In this document: piece after piece, positions 6,934-14,543 of the stretch
How positions within the stretch are numbered: the stretch's first letter is position 1
How the letters are laid out: the number at the start of each line of letters is the position of its first letter
Source of the DNA: an uncultured Collinsella sp.
GTDB lineage: Bacteria; Actinomycetota; Coriobacteriia; Coriobacteriales; Coriobacteriaceae
Direction: 5' to 3'
Assembly: GCA_959019945.1 (NCBI GenBank)
Contig: CAUEQD010000026.1
Location: 1 to 28,817 of the forward strand
Length of the DNA: 28,817 bases
The notes under the pieces: generated by a model
What the model was told of the DNA's origin: nothing
Database searches by the model: none
Seen by the model: the letters and a program-made list of their open reading frames with translations, nothing else
Translations under genes and position numbers: made by a program

Positions 6934-6985
6934 GTCACCTGGGACGTTCTTAAACGGCTAGTCGTTTAAGAACGTCCCAGGTGAC
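6934..6985. repeat. 23-bp perfect inverted repeat
   Basis: Arms GTCACCTGGGACGTTCTTAA... (6934-6956) and 6963-6985 pair perfectly over 23 bp with a 6-nt spacer GCTAGT. It lies between the purN terminator and the EIIA ribosome site, so it overlaps the region where the EIIA promoter must be. Size and layout match the inverted repeat at 4412-4482, and the GGGAC word recurs. Confidence 0.75.
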
Positions 6986-6990
6986 CACCC

Positions 6991-7033
6991 AAAACAAAAG
7001 GTGGCCACGCGCGCCTTGGCGCCAATGACCACC
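6991..7033 (-). terminator. terminator of purN
   Basis: A stem GGTGG(C)C (7000-7006) / GACCACC (7027-7033), with inner GGCGC/GCGC pairing, is followed on the minus strand by TTTTGTTTT (6991-6999). It closes the purM-purN transcript. Confidence 0.75.
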
Positions 7034-7065
7034 CTGACTACTCGGCTAAATTGTACTGTGCGTCG

Positions 7066-7767
7066 CTAGCCGCGAGGCGCGTCAATTACCACCTTGCCGC
7101 TCTCCAGCACGTGAACGCGGCCGTCGGCGAGCATTTGCACGACCTCGGGATACAGCACGTGCTCAATCGCATGGATGTGCTCCTCGAGCGTGTCGACATC
7201 CCAGCCCTCCTCAACAGCCAGCGCACGCTGGGCGATGATGGGACCGTTGTCGTAGACCTCGTTGGCAAAATGCACGGTCACGCCAGTTACCTTGACGCCG
7301 CGCGCAAACGCGTCGTCGATCGCATGGGCACCGGTAAAGCTCGGCAGCAGCGCCGGATGCAAGTTGACCACGCGGTTGGGAAACGCCGCCAGCAGAGGCG
7401 TGTGCACCATGCGCATGTAGCCGGCCATGACTTTTTTAATGATACGGCGACCACCGAGATCTACACTATCCTCTTCGTCGGCAGCGATGGGATCGGCGTA
7501 CACATCCTTGGACAGCGTGAGCGTCTGGATGCCTGCGCGCTCGGCACGTTGCAGGCCCTTGGCCGAAGGACGGCTCGACACCACAAGCTCAATCGAAGCG
7601 TTGAGCTTGCCGGCGGCGATCAAGTCGATGAGCGCCTGCAGGTTGGTGCCCGAACCGCTGATGAGCACGCCGATCTTGAGTGGCTCGGCCGCATCGGTGC
7701 CGGTCGGACGGGTGTAGGGATCCCAGGTCAGGCCCTCGGCGGCAGTCATCTGCTCGTTAGCGCTCAT
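7066..7767 (-). CDS. purN: phosphoribosylglycinamide formyltransferase, interrupted by sequencing adapter
   Basis: GAR transformylase, the third step of de novo purine synthesis (GAR plus 10-formyl-THF gives FGAR). The frame is 233 aa with an N-terminal extension of about 30 residues before IGVLISGSGTNLQ. The catalytic Asn and His are in VVNLHPALLP and the Asp is in VYDNGPI. It overlaps the 3' end of purM by 11 bp, so the two are coupled. Residues about 95-112 (ADEEDSVDLGGRRIIKK) do not fit the family. They are encoded by 7432-7486, which is Illumina adapter. Counting from ISG to the MAGYM motif gives 83 residues, the same as E. coli PurN, so native codons were replaced rather than displaced. 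The real gene is presumably intact. Confidence 0.9.
   Translation of the reverse strand: MSANEQMTAAEGLTWDPYTRPTGTDAAEPLKIGVLISGSGTNLQALIDLIAAGKLNASIELVVSSRPSAKGLQRAERAGIQTLTLSKDVYADPIAADEEDSVDLGGRRIIKKVMAGYMRMVHTPLLAAFPNRVVNLHPALLPSFTGAHAIDDAFARGVKVTGVTVHFANEVYDNGPIIAQRALAVEEGWDVDTLEEHIHAIEHVLYPEVVQMLADGRVHVLESGKVVIDAPRG
7432..7486 (+). other. Illumina/Nextera P5 adapter contamination
   Basis: Read on the plus strand: T6 (7432-7437); the P5 sequence beginning AATGATACGGCGACCACCG and ending at 7466 (29 nt, exact); an 8-nt index TATCCTCT (7467-7474); then TCGTCGGCAGCG (7475-7486), the start of the Nextera read-1 adapter. The index equals the Nextera XT i5 code known as S503/N503. The T-run fits the poly-T spacer of the flow-cell P5 oligo. 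This is an assembly artefact inside purN. Confidence 0.98.
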
Positions 7768-8860
7768 CGGAGTACACGACCTTACCGGAACCCTCGACGC
7801 ACTCGCCCACGCGGAACGGCTTCTCGCCGAGCGCGACCAGAGCCTCGGTCACAGCGGCCTCGTCCTCGGGGGCAACGATCAGGCACAAGCCAACGCCCAT
7901 GTTGAAGGTCTTGCACGCCTCGTTGGGCGCGAGCTCGGCCTGGCGCGACACGTAGGTGATGACGGGCGGAACGTCCCAGCCCATCTCGGCGCCGTTGCGG
8001 GTGACCACGGCGTCGACGTCGTCGGCAAGCGCGCGGTTGAGGTTCTCGGTGATGCCGCCGCCGGTGATGTGGGCGATGGCGTGAACGTTGGAGCCGCCAC
8101 GGAGCAGCTCCAGAATCGGCTTCACATAAATGCGCGTGGGGGCCAGCAGGGCGTCGGCCAGCGATGCGCCGCCGAGCTCCTCGAGCGGACAGCTCAGCTC
8201 CTCGGCCTTAGCGGCGGCCTCGGGCGTGCCCGGCTTAATGCCGTCGACGCCGATGACCTTGCGCACGAGCGAATAGCCGTTGGAATGCACGCCGGTGGAG
8301 GGCAGGCCCAGAATTACGTCGCCGGGGCGGACGTTCGCGGGGTCGAGCATCTTGGGGCGGTCGACGACGCCCACGGTAAAGCCGGCGAGGTCGTAGTCGG
8401 CGGGAGCCATGACGCCCGGGTGTTCGGCCATCTCGCCGCCCACGAGCGCGCAGCCCGCGAGCTTGCAGCCGTCGGCCACACCCTTGATGATCTTTGCCAT
8501 GTGCTCGGCCTCGATGTGACCGATGGCAACGTAGTCCAGGAAGAACAGCGGCTCGGCGCCCGAAGCCAGAATGTCGTTGACGCACATAGCGACCAGGTCC
8601 TGGCCCACCGTCTCGTGACGGTCCATGATCTGGGCGAGCACGAGCTTGGTGCCCACGCCGTCGGTACCGCTAATCAGAATCGGGTCTTCCATATCCTTAA
8701 GCGCGGCGGCCGAGAACAGGCCACCAAAGCCACCGATGCCGCCGATGACCTCGGGACGGTTGGTGTCCTTAACCATTTGCTTAATAGCGTCGACGGCGCG
8801 GCCGCCCTCAGCGGTATCGACGCCGGCATCCTCATACGTCACATGCTTGCTGTCGCTCAT
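7757..8860 (-). CDS. purM: phosphoribosylformylglycinamidine cyclo-ligase
   Basis: AIR synthetase (FGAM plus ATP gives AIR), 367 aa. Family landmarks are visible: VIGGIGGFGGLFS near the N-terminus, the DGVGTK motif (ISGTDGVGTKLVLA), VNDILASGAEPLFFLDY, GGEMAEHPG and HITGGGITENLNR. It is slightly longer at the N-terminus than E. coli PurM. The ATG at 8860 follows the ribosome site GAGGAAGG. It overlaps purN by 11 bp and is separated from purF by 156 bp containing a hairpin, so purM-purN may form a transcript distinct from purF. Confidence 0.95.
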   Translation of the reverse strand: MSDSKHVTYEDAGVDTAEGGRAVDAIKQMVKDTNRPEVIGGIGGFGGLFSAAALKDMEDPILISGTDGVGTKLVLAQIMDRHETVGQDLVAMCVNDILASGAEPLFFLDYVAIGHIEAEHMAKIIKGVADGCKLAGCALVGGEMAEHPGVMAPADYDLAGFTVGVVDRPKMLDPANVRPGDVILGLPSTGVHSNGYSLVRKVIGVDGIKPGTPEAAAKAEELSCPLEELGGASLADALLAPTRIYVKPILELLRGGSNVHAIAHITGGGITENLNRALADDVDAVVTRNGAEMGWDVPPVITYVSRQAELAPNEACKTFNMGVGLCLIVAPEDEAAVTEALVALGEKPFRVGECVEGSGKVVYSDER

Positions 8861-8992
8861 CTGAGCCTTCCTCTCACACTACCGTCCGCCGCCCGGGCGC
8901 CAAACGGTGCTCATAGTTGCGTTCATTTCGGCGCGCATCCTGACAACGCGCGCCGCCCAATCAACAAAACAGCAGGTAAAACCTACCAAAAT

Positions 8993-9017
8993 AAACCTGT
9001 CCCTAAATGGCAGGTTT
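8993..9017 (-). terminator. hairpin behind purF
   Basis: A 7-bp stem AAACCTG (8993-8999) / CAGGTTT (9011-9017) starts within the purF stop codon and is followed on the minus strand by ATTTT. The loop contains AGGGA, the recurring GGGACA word. It is a weak terminator or attenuator between purF and purM. Confidence 0.5.
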
Positions 9018-10687
9018 TAGGCCTCGCCGTGCTTCTCTTCCCAGCTGCGGTCATCGTATTTCTCGACCACGGCGTCGTCGTCAAAGTGCAGCGGCTTATC
9101 CAGGTTACGGGGCTTAAAGCCCTCCATAAACTTGTCGCGGCCAAAGCTCTCGGGAATCGCCACGGGATAACGGCCGGTAAAGCACGCATCGCAGTAGCCG
9201 CCCTTGGGCATGACCTTCAGCAGGCCCTCAACCGAAAGGAAGGCCAGCGAATCGGCGCCGATATACTCGCAGATCTCCTCGACCGTCTTGTTGGCGCTGA
9301 TGAGCTGCGACTGCACGTCGGTATCGATACCGTAGAAGCACGGCCAGATGACCTCGGGCGAGTTGATGCGGATGTGAATCTCCTTGGCGCCGGCATTGCG
9401 CAGCATCTTGACGAGCTGCACCATGGTGGTGCCGCGTACGATGGAGTCGTCGATCACGACAAGGCGCTTGCCCTCGATGTTGTCGCGCAGCGGGTTGAGC
9501 TTCATGCGCACGCCCATGGCGCGCAGCTCCTGCGTGGGCTCGATAAACGTACGGCCCACATAGCGATTCTTGATGAGGCCCTCGCCAAAGGGAATGCCGC
9601 TCTCGTGCGAATAGCCCTCCGCGGGCGGCAGGCCGGAGTCGGGCACGCCGATGACCAGGTCGGCCTCGACGGGCTCCTCGTGTGCCAACTGACGACCCAT
9701 GTCGTAGCGGCAGGCGTAGACGCTCTTGCCGTTCATGATGGAGTCGGGGCGGGCAAAGTAGACCTGCTCAAAGATGCAGTTAGCGGACTCTTCGGCTGCG
9801 GGCACACCCTGCTCGGACACCAGACCCTCGGCGCTGATGCGCAAAATCTCGCCGGGGCGGACATCACGGACATACTCGGCGCCCACGATATCGAGCGCGC
9901 ACGTCTCGGAAGCAACGACCCAGCCGCCGGCGCGCGTGACATGGACGGCGGAGTCGACCGTCGAGGCACCGTCTTGCGAGGGCAGCTGCGAAACAGAAGC
10001 GGCGTCGGCCTGGTCCAGGCCCTCGTCCACGAGCTTGCCCAGCACCAGCGGGCGAATGCCGTGCGGATCGCGGAATGCATAGAGCGCCTGCTCGTTGATG
10101 AGCGTCATGGCGTAGCCGCCGCGCACGAGCTCCATGGTCTTGCGAATGCCCTCGCGCAGGTGGCCCGTACGCTGAGTAAAGTAGCCGATGAGTTTGGTCG
10201 CGACCTCGGAATCCGAGTTGGAGAGGAACGGCACGCCCAGCTCGATCAGCTGGCGGCGCAGCTCGTCGGTGTTGACCAGAGTGCCGTTGTGAGCAAGTGC
10301 GATGATGACGCTGTTGATGGTAGAAAGATGCGGCTGCGAGGCTTCCCAACTCTTGGCGCCGGCAGTGCCATAGCGCACGTGGCCCACGGCCAGCTGGCCG
10401 GAGAGCGTCGACAGGTCGGCGTTGGAGAACACGCGATCGAGCAGTCCCAGGTCTTTACGAACCATAACCGTGCCACCATCGCCCACGGCGATTCCCGCCG
10501 ATTCCTGGCCGCGATGCTGCAACGCGCGCAGACCAAAGTACGTCAGCCGAGCCACATCGCGATCGGGTGCCCACACACCAAAGATGCCGCATTCCTCATG
10601 CAGCTGGTCGGAGTCCGGATCATACGTCGACATGGTCGTCACCTGTCCCGTGGCACGCTCGGCCGCGCGGATGGTTTCTTGAGACAT
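9017..10687 (-). CDS. purF: amidophosphoribosyltransferase
   Basis: First committed step of purine synthesis (PRPP plus glutamine gives phosphoribosylamine), 556 aa. The glutaminase domain starts at C33 in EECGIFGV, so the first 32 residues would be a propeptide removed on maturation, as in the Bacillus-type enzyme; an internal ATG (M19) would leave a shorter propeptide. The phosphoribosyltransferase domain carries the PRPP loop VVIDDSIVRGTT. Cysteines in the YCDACF motif and earlier in the second half suggest the iron-sulfur-cluster type. The ATG at 10687 follows GAGGGGA. A hairpin follows the stop. Confidence 0.95.
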   Translation of the reverse strand: MSQETIRAAERATGQVTTMSTYDPDSDQLHEECGIFGVWAPDRDVARLTYFGLRALQHRGQESAGIAVGDGGTVMVRKDLGLLDRVFSNADLSTLSGQLAVGHVRYGTAGAKSWEASQPHLSTINSVIIALAHNGTLVNTDELRRQLIELGVPFLSNSDSEVATKLIGYFTQRTGHLREGIRKTMELVRGGYAMTLINEQALYAFRDPHGIRPLVLGKLVDEGLDQADAASVSQLPSQDGASTVDSAVHVTRAGGWVVASETCALDIVGAEYVRDVRPGEILRISAEGLVSEQGVPAAEESANCIFEQVYFARPDSIMNGKSVYACRYDMGRQLAHEEPVEADLVIGVPDSGLPPAEGYSHESGIPFGEGLIKNRYVGRTFIEPTQELRAMGVRMKLNPLRDNIEGKRLVVIDDSIVRGTTMVQLVKMLRNAGAKEIHIRINSPEVIWPCFYGIDTDVQSQLISANKTVEEICEYIGADSLAFLSVEGLLKVMPKGGYCDACFTGRYPVAIPESFGRDKFMEGFKPRNLDKPLHFDDDAVVEKYDDRSWEEKHGEA

Positions 10688-10984
10688 GGCATCCCCTCAG
10701 AGCCTCGTTATTTGGCGTTACCCGCCCTATTATACGCACGGTAAGACAAGCACTCCCGCGCATGAGCAGCGCTTTTTAAAAGCCCACCGAGCTTATAATC
10801 CGTTTTGCTGCCAAACATTTTATTGGGGAACCCGCCCGCGCGCTCAACGACCCCGTATGCTTCCGTCGCGACGCGTCCCGGCGACCGTTAGGGCTTACAT
10901 TGCTGCAATTGGGACGTTCGTCCTGTCTTTTAGCAGGTCGGCGGCGTATCCTTGTAGCCTAGGACAAAACGAGAAAGGTTCTGT
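10688..10984. promoter_or_regulatory. divergent promoter region between purF and the CmpB-type gene
   Basis: A -10-like TATAAT on the minus strand (10729-10734) lies about 42 nt before purF; a TATAAT on the plus strand (10794-10799) points towards the CmpB gene. Neither has a strong -35 box. The plus-strand leader of about 180 nt contains a short hairpin GGGAC-GTTC-GTCC near 10911 with a following TGTCTTTT, which could act as an attenuator. I see no recognisable riboswitch consensus and no further gene here. Confidence 0.4.
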
Positions 10985-12214
10985 ATGGATCGAAACGAAC
11001 TCGACCCCAGCGTCCCCAGCGCCACGGAGGTCAAGAAGATCCCCCTCATCATTAAGGTGTACGCCGTCCTGTGCATCCTGTCCGGCGTGGGTACGCTCCC
11101 GTCGGTCGCCGCCTTTATGTGGCAGGTCATCACCGCACTCATCAACGGCAACGCCGCCGCCAAGCTCGGCGACAACACGCTCGTCGCGGTTGGACTCATC
11201 GTCGCCGGCATCATGCTCTCGGCGGCGAGCGCGGTCATCTTAATCATCTTCGGCCTGGACCTTATCAAGAACCAGCGCCGCAACGCCGCGCGCCTGTCCT
11301 ATATCCTTATCGCATTTACCGTCGTCGAGCTTTTGGTCGACGTGATGCTCCAGGGTATCGGGCCGTTCTTGCTGCGCCCCGCCATCCAGCTCGGCATCCT
11401 CGTTGCGCTTTCGGCCACCGTTGACCCCACGCTTCGTCAGGAGCGCGAGCTGCAGCGCCGCCTGCAGGAAATGCTCGATCGCGACGCCGCCGCCGAGGGC
11501 ATGCTCGGCCGCGATGAGACCGGCGAAGGCTACATCAAGCTCAACTACTTCAACCTGTTCTGGGTATTCCTCGTCTGCTGCGTGCTCGGCCTGATTGCCG
11601 AAGACATCTGGCACATGACGGTCGACGACCCAGGCGTCTACCAGGACCGCGCCGGCATGCTGTTCGGTCCCTTCAGCCCCATCTATGGCTTTGGCGCCGT
11701 ACTCATGACCATGGTGCTCAACCGCTTCTACAAAAAGAACCCCATCATTATCTTTTTGGTGAGCGCGCTGCTCGGCGCAAGCTTTGAGGTGTTCGTGGGC
11801 TGGTTTATGCAGACCTCGTTTGGCGTGGTCTCGTGGAGCTACTCACATATGAAGCTCTTTGGCATGCCCGATCCGCTCGCCGTCCTTACCGGCGGACGTA
11901 CCTGCACGGGCTTCGCCTGCCTGTGGGGCCTGGGTGGCCTCATCTGGATCAAGCTGCTGTTGCCGAGGCTGCTCAAGCTCATCAACATGATTCCGTGGAA
12001 GAGCCGCTACTCGGCTACCGTCATCTTCACCATCATTATGCTGGTCGATGGCGTTATGACGCTGCAGTCGCTCGATTATTGGTATCAGCGCGTCAACGGC
12101 ACGGAACCGGATATTCCCGTTGCGCAGTTCTACGGCAAGTACTTCGATAATGACTTTATGGAGAATCGCTTCCAGAGCATGACCATGAGCCCCAAGGATG
12201 CGACGCGCGTGTAG
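10985..12214 (+). CDS. CmpB-type putative ABC transporter permease, membrane protein
   Basis: A 409-aa multi-spanning membrane protein. The C-terminal half matches the pattern of the family called 'ABC transporter permease CmpB': NLFWVFLVCCVLGLIAEDIW, GPFSPIYGFGAVL, FEVFVGWFMQTSFGVVSWSY and GRTCTGFACLWGLGGLIW, with about six segments. The N-terminal part (residues 1-150) adds about four further segments and a charged amphipathic linker (residues 150-175). The function of this family is not established. The start is supported by GAAAGG 8 nt before the ATG. It is the only plus-strand gene between purF and the MoaE-like gene and shares a bidirectional terminator with the latter. Confidence 0.8.
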   Translation: MDRNELDPSVPSATEVKKIPLIIKVYAVLCILSGVGTLPSVAAFMWQVITALINGNAAAKLGDNTLVAVGLIVAGIMLSAASAVILIIFGLDLIKNQRRNAARLSYILIAFTVVELLVDVMLQGIGPFLLRPAIQLGILVALSATVDPTLRQERELQRRLQEMLDRDAAAEGMLGRDETGEGYIKLNYFNLFWVFLVCCVLGLIAEDIWHMTVDDPGVYQDRAGMLFGPFSPIYGFGAVLMTMVLNRFYKKNPIIIFLVSALLGASFEVFVGWFMQTSFGVVSWSYSHMKLFGMPDPLAVLTGGRTCTGFACLWGLGGLIWIKLLLPRLLKLINMIPWKSRYSATVIFTIIMLVDGVMTLQSLDYWYQRVNGTEPDIPVAQFYGKYFDNDFMENRFQSMTMSPKDATRV

Positions 12215-12237
12215 CGCCAACCGCGCCCAAAACGCAA

Positions 12238-12274
12238 AATGCCCGCCGGTATCACACGTACCGGCGGGCATTTT
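12238..12274. terminator. bidirectional terminator
   Basis: Perfect 14-bp arms AATGCCCGCCGGTA (12238-12251) and TACCGGCGGGCATT (12259-12272), T5 (12270-12275 region) on the right and A4 on the left. It separates the convergent CmpB-type gene and the MoaE-like gene and should stop both transcripts. Confidence 0.9.
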
Positions 12275-12304
12275 TATAAACGAGCCTTCTATCGACGCAA
12301 GCCT

Positions 12305-12721
12305 CTACGCCTCGCGCTCGACCTCACTCACGCATTCATTCTTGATGGTGCCAACGAGCGCCTGCAGCGCATCGACCACGTGCGGGCGAATGTCCCCGCC
12401 GATGAGCACGAGCATGATGTCGTCACCTACGGCAAGCTCGCCGCTTGCCAGCCACACGCGCACATAGCCGATACCCGGCATCGCGCGCGTCGCCTCGATG
12501 GCGGCCTGTACCTTGCTGGCGTCGTAGCCAAACACCATGCCGCCCACCTTGTGGCCCGGCGCCACGCCATCGGTCTCGACACCGCGCGCCTCGGCCTTGG
12601 GCGTCGCGCGCACCACACCGTTATGTGTCAGATACATACCGCACGCAGGTGCCGACGAATCGACCTTGGCCTCGCGCAGCCAAGCATCAATCGAAGGCAT
12701 CGTTTTGCCGTTCTCAAGCAT
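12305..12721 (-). CDS. MoaE-like protein (divergent)
   Basis: A 138-aa protein resembling the large subunit of molybdopterin synthase in its C-terminal half: the pattern VRVWLASGELAVGDDIMLVLIGG followed by a helix DALQALVGTIKNE is the MoaE core. The N-terminal part (HNGVVRATPKAE) matches the start of the fold loosely. The HRxG and C-terminal lysine motifs of active MoaE are not visible, and no other moa gene is near, so a role in molybdenum cofactor synthesis is doubtful. Two adjacent ATGs follow AAGGGAGAA; the second (12721) has the better spacing. Confidence 0.65.
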   Translation of the reverse strand: MLENGKTMPSIDAWLREAKVDSSAPACGMYLTHNGVVRATPKAEARGVETDGVAPGHKVGGMVFGYDASKVQAAIEATRAMPGIGYVRVWLASGELAVGDDIMLVLIGGDIRPHVVDALQALVGTIKNECVSEVEREA

Positions 12722-12742
12722 CATTTCTCCCTTACCGTCGTC

Positions 12743-12779
12743 GAGTAGCCAATTTGGGACGGGGCCTTTTTAGCTACTC
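12743..12779. repeat. hairpin between the sortase and MoaE-like genes
   Basis: Arms GAGTAGC (12743-12749) and GCTACTC (12773-12779) enclose TTTGGGACGGGGCCTTTTT. It lies just beyond the sortase stop and before the MoaE-like start. T5 lies within the loop on the plus strand. It is a possible sortase terminator, but it fits the GGGAC repeat family better. Confidence 0.5.
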
Positions 12780-12788
12780 TCGAACAAC

Positions 12789-13787
12789 TTATTCCTCGAC
12801 CGGCGTGAGCACCATGACGGCGCGTGTGTTGCTCAGCGACAGCGAACGACAGGTCACAAGCGTTACAACCTTAGTTGCCGAAGCGGCACGATCGGTGGCA
12901 TCACTCGCCACGGCAGAAGCGCCGTCGAGCATCTCGGACAGGTAGTTCTTGAGTCCGTCGTCGCCCTCAAAATTGGTCGTGCGCGCCTTGGCATACGTGT
13001 CCTCGACCACCTTGGTCGCCAGCGGACGCAGCTTATACGTCGCATCGCGCGTGATGTAGTACACATATTCAATGCTATCGAACGTCGCCTGATCAGTGGT
13101 GTCCGAAATCACGTTGAACATCGACCCATCGTTCATATGGTGGCCGTAGATCGTGGTCTGCTGGTCGACCATTCCCGGCGCGGTGTCATCGCTATCCAGG
13201 AAAATGGCACCGGACGCGTTAGCCGTTCCGTCGAACAGCGTGTTGAGGTATTTGGAGTTGTTGTTGGTCTGCACCACGGGATAGTTGATGTTGGTTCCCG
13301 GCACGTAAATCCAACCCACAATCTCGGGGTTCGTCTGAGCAAGCGCATCAAAGTCGATAATCGGCACGCCGCTGGCGTCCTTATCGCTTACATATTGCTT
13401 CTCGATTTTCTGATACGAATCGCTCGCCTGCTTATAGCCAATCTGGGCATTAATAAAAATAGCGGCGGCGGCGACAATCAGGCCGATACCGATGATGATG
13501 AGCAGAATGGGAATAATGGAGCGACGCTTTTTGCGCGGCGGCTCGGTGTAATCCGACGGCGCGGCATGCGATGAAGACCGGGGCGGCTTCTTAGCGTTGC
13601 TATAAGATGAAGGTCGATATGCGGCTGGCGCGTCCTGTCGACGATGCGTCGCCGGTGTCACGGGGCGCAGCGCGCGCGGCTGCTGAGGAGAGGATGTCCG
13701 ACCCTGCTGTGCCGCATGGGCAGCACCCGGCTTCGATGGATCGGGAATCTGAGAAGCCTTGAATCGTTTTCCCTGATAGTCGGACAT
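12789..13787 (-). CDS. class B sortase
   Basis: A 332-aa membrane-anchored transpeptidase. Residues 1-100 are Pro/Ser/Arg-rich and probably disordered in the cytoplasm, followed by an RKKRR stop-transfer-type cluster and one membrane segment IIPILLIIIGIGLIVAAAAIF. The catalytic domain is outside: His in TIYGHHMNDG (H216/H217), Cys313 in VTLVTCRS and Arg322 in SNTRAVM, the class B spacing. The frame is open further upstream, but AAGGAGAG precedes the ATG at 13787. No pilin or LPxTG/NPxTG substrate is encoded nearby. It follows purE by 35 bp and may share its transcript. Confidence 0.9.
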   Translation of the reverse strand: MSDYQGKRFKASQIPDPSKPGAAHAAQQGRTSSPQQPRALRPVTPATHRRQDAPAAYRPSSYSNAKKPPRSSSHAAPSDYTEPPRKKRRSIIPILLIIIGIGLIVAAAAIFINAQIGYKQASDSYQKIEKQYVSDKDASGVPIIDFDALAQTNPEIVGWIYVPGTNINYPVVQTNNNSKYLNTLFDGTANASGAIFLDSDDTAPGMVDQQTTIYGHHMNDGSMFNVISDTTDQATFDSIEYVYYITRDATYKLRPLATKVVEDTYAKARTTNFEGDDGLKNYLSEMLDGASAVASDATDRAASATKVVTLVTCRSLSLSNTRAVMVLTPVEE

Positions 13788-13822
13788 GGCTCTCCTTATA
13801 CTGCGGTGAAACGGCAGAACGC

Positions 13823-14287
13823 CTAGGCGTCGGCCATCTCCTGCTTCATCTTCTCGATAACCTTGCGGTACTCGGGGTCGCATGCGCCCAGAATCTGCGT
13901 GGCATAAATGGCGGCGTTCTTGGCACCGTTGATGGCAACGCAGGCCACGGGCACACCCGAAGGCATCTGCACCATCGACAGCAGCGAATCCATACCGCCC
14001 AAGTCACTCGTCTTCATAGGCACACCGATAACCGGCAGCGGCGTAAAGGCAGCCACGACACCACCCAGGTGAGCGGCCTTGCCGGCGGCGGCGATAATCA
14101 CCTTGATGCCGCGGTCGGCAGCGGTCGAGGCCCACTCATGGACCTTCGCCGGCGTGCGGTGCGCGCTTGCAATCACGAGCTCATAGGGCACGCCCAGTGC
14201 CTCGAGCTCGGCGGTGCAACCTTCCATAACGCCCAGATCGGACTTGGAGCCCATGATAATCCCGACAACCGGCTTTTGATCTGCCAT
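13823..14287 (-). CDS. purE: 5-(carboxyamino)imidazole ribonucleotide mutase
   Basis: N5-CAIR mutase of class I (N5-CAIR to CAIR) in purine synthesis, 154 aa. Family motifs are intact: GSKSDLGVM, IASAHRTPAKV and AAAGKAAHLGGVVA. I use the ATG at 14287, 9 nt behind AGGAGG; the frame also offers a TTG two codons earlier. It is unlinked to purK, and the gene downstream is a sortase. A plausible minus-strand -10 (TATACT, 14351-14356) lies about 64 nt upstream. Confidence 0.95.
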   Translation of the reverse strand: MADQKPVVGIIMGSKSDLGVMEGCTAELEALGVPYELVIASAHRTPAKVHEWASTAADRGIKVIIAAAGKAAHLGGVVAAFTPLPVIGVPMKTSDLGGMDSLLSMVQMPSGVPVACVAINGAKNAAIYATQILGACDPEYRKVIEKMKQEMADA

Positions 14288-14350
14288 AAACAAAGACCTC
14301 CTGTTGAGAGCGGTGACGCGGCCAATCCGCGACCCTTAACTACTGAGAGT

Positions 14351-14356
14351 AGTATA
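14351..14356 (-). promoter_or_regulatory. candidate -10 box of purE
   Basis: TATACT on the minus strand, with no convincing -35 hexamer. It lies between purE and the inverted repeat at 14391-14462, so the repeat would be just outside the promoter. A small CTACT/AGTAG hairpin follows in the leader. Confidence 0.35.
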
Positions 14357-14390
14357 GCTGCTCCCGTCCCTGCGGTCTTTGTGGCGCTTC

Positions 14391-14462
14391 GCGGGCGGGC
14401 CAGGCTTTATCTTCACTCCGGTTGCTTCGCAAAGTCGTTCAGATAAAGCCTGTCCCGCCCGC
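14391..14462 (-). repeat. structured inverted repeat (element A)
   Basis: 22-nt arms (14391-14412 and 14441-14462) pair with one mismatch; pairing continues imperfectly outward. The centre, read on the minus strand, is CTGAACGACT, an apical hairpin TTGC-GAA-GCAA, then CCGGAGTGAAG. The same core sequence, with compensatory apical-stem changes, sits inside the unrelated arms of 25631-25721. No T-tract follows. Confidence 0.7.
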
Positions 14463-14543
14463 AAAGCACCCCTCGACCTACCGGGGATTGCTATGACGTA
14501 CGTTGGCTGATTTGGGTTGGAATGAAAGGTTTGCGGAGGGTTG

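Noticed and set aside
7427..7717. frame containing the peptide FLMIRRPPRSTL
   Set aside because: The peptide is a translation of the P5 adapter, seen widely in contaminated assemblies; it is not a protein.
8069..10744. 891-codon open frame on the plus strand
   Set aside because: It is antisense to purM and purF, which have full family motifs. High GC codon bias leaves antisense frames open; its product has no recognisable domain.
10800..10984. riboswitch in the leader of the CmpB-type gene
   Set aside because: I found no conserved core of any class I know; only a short GGGAC/GTCC hairpin is visible.
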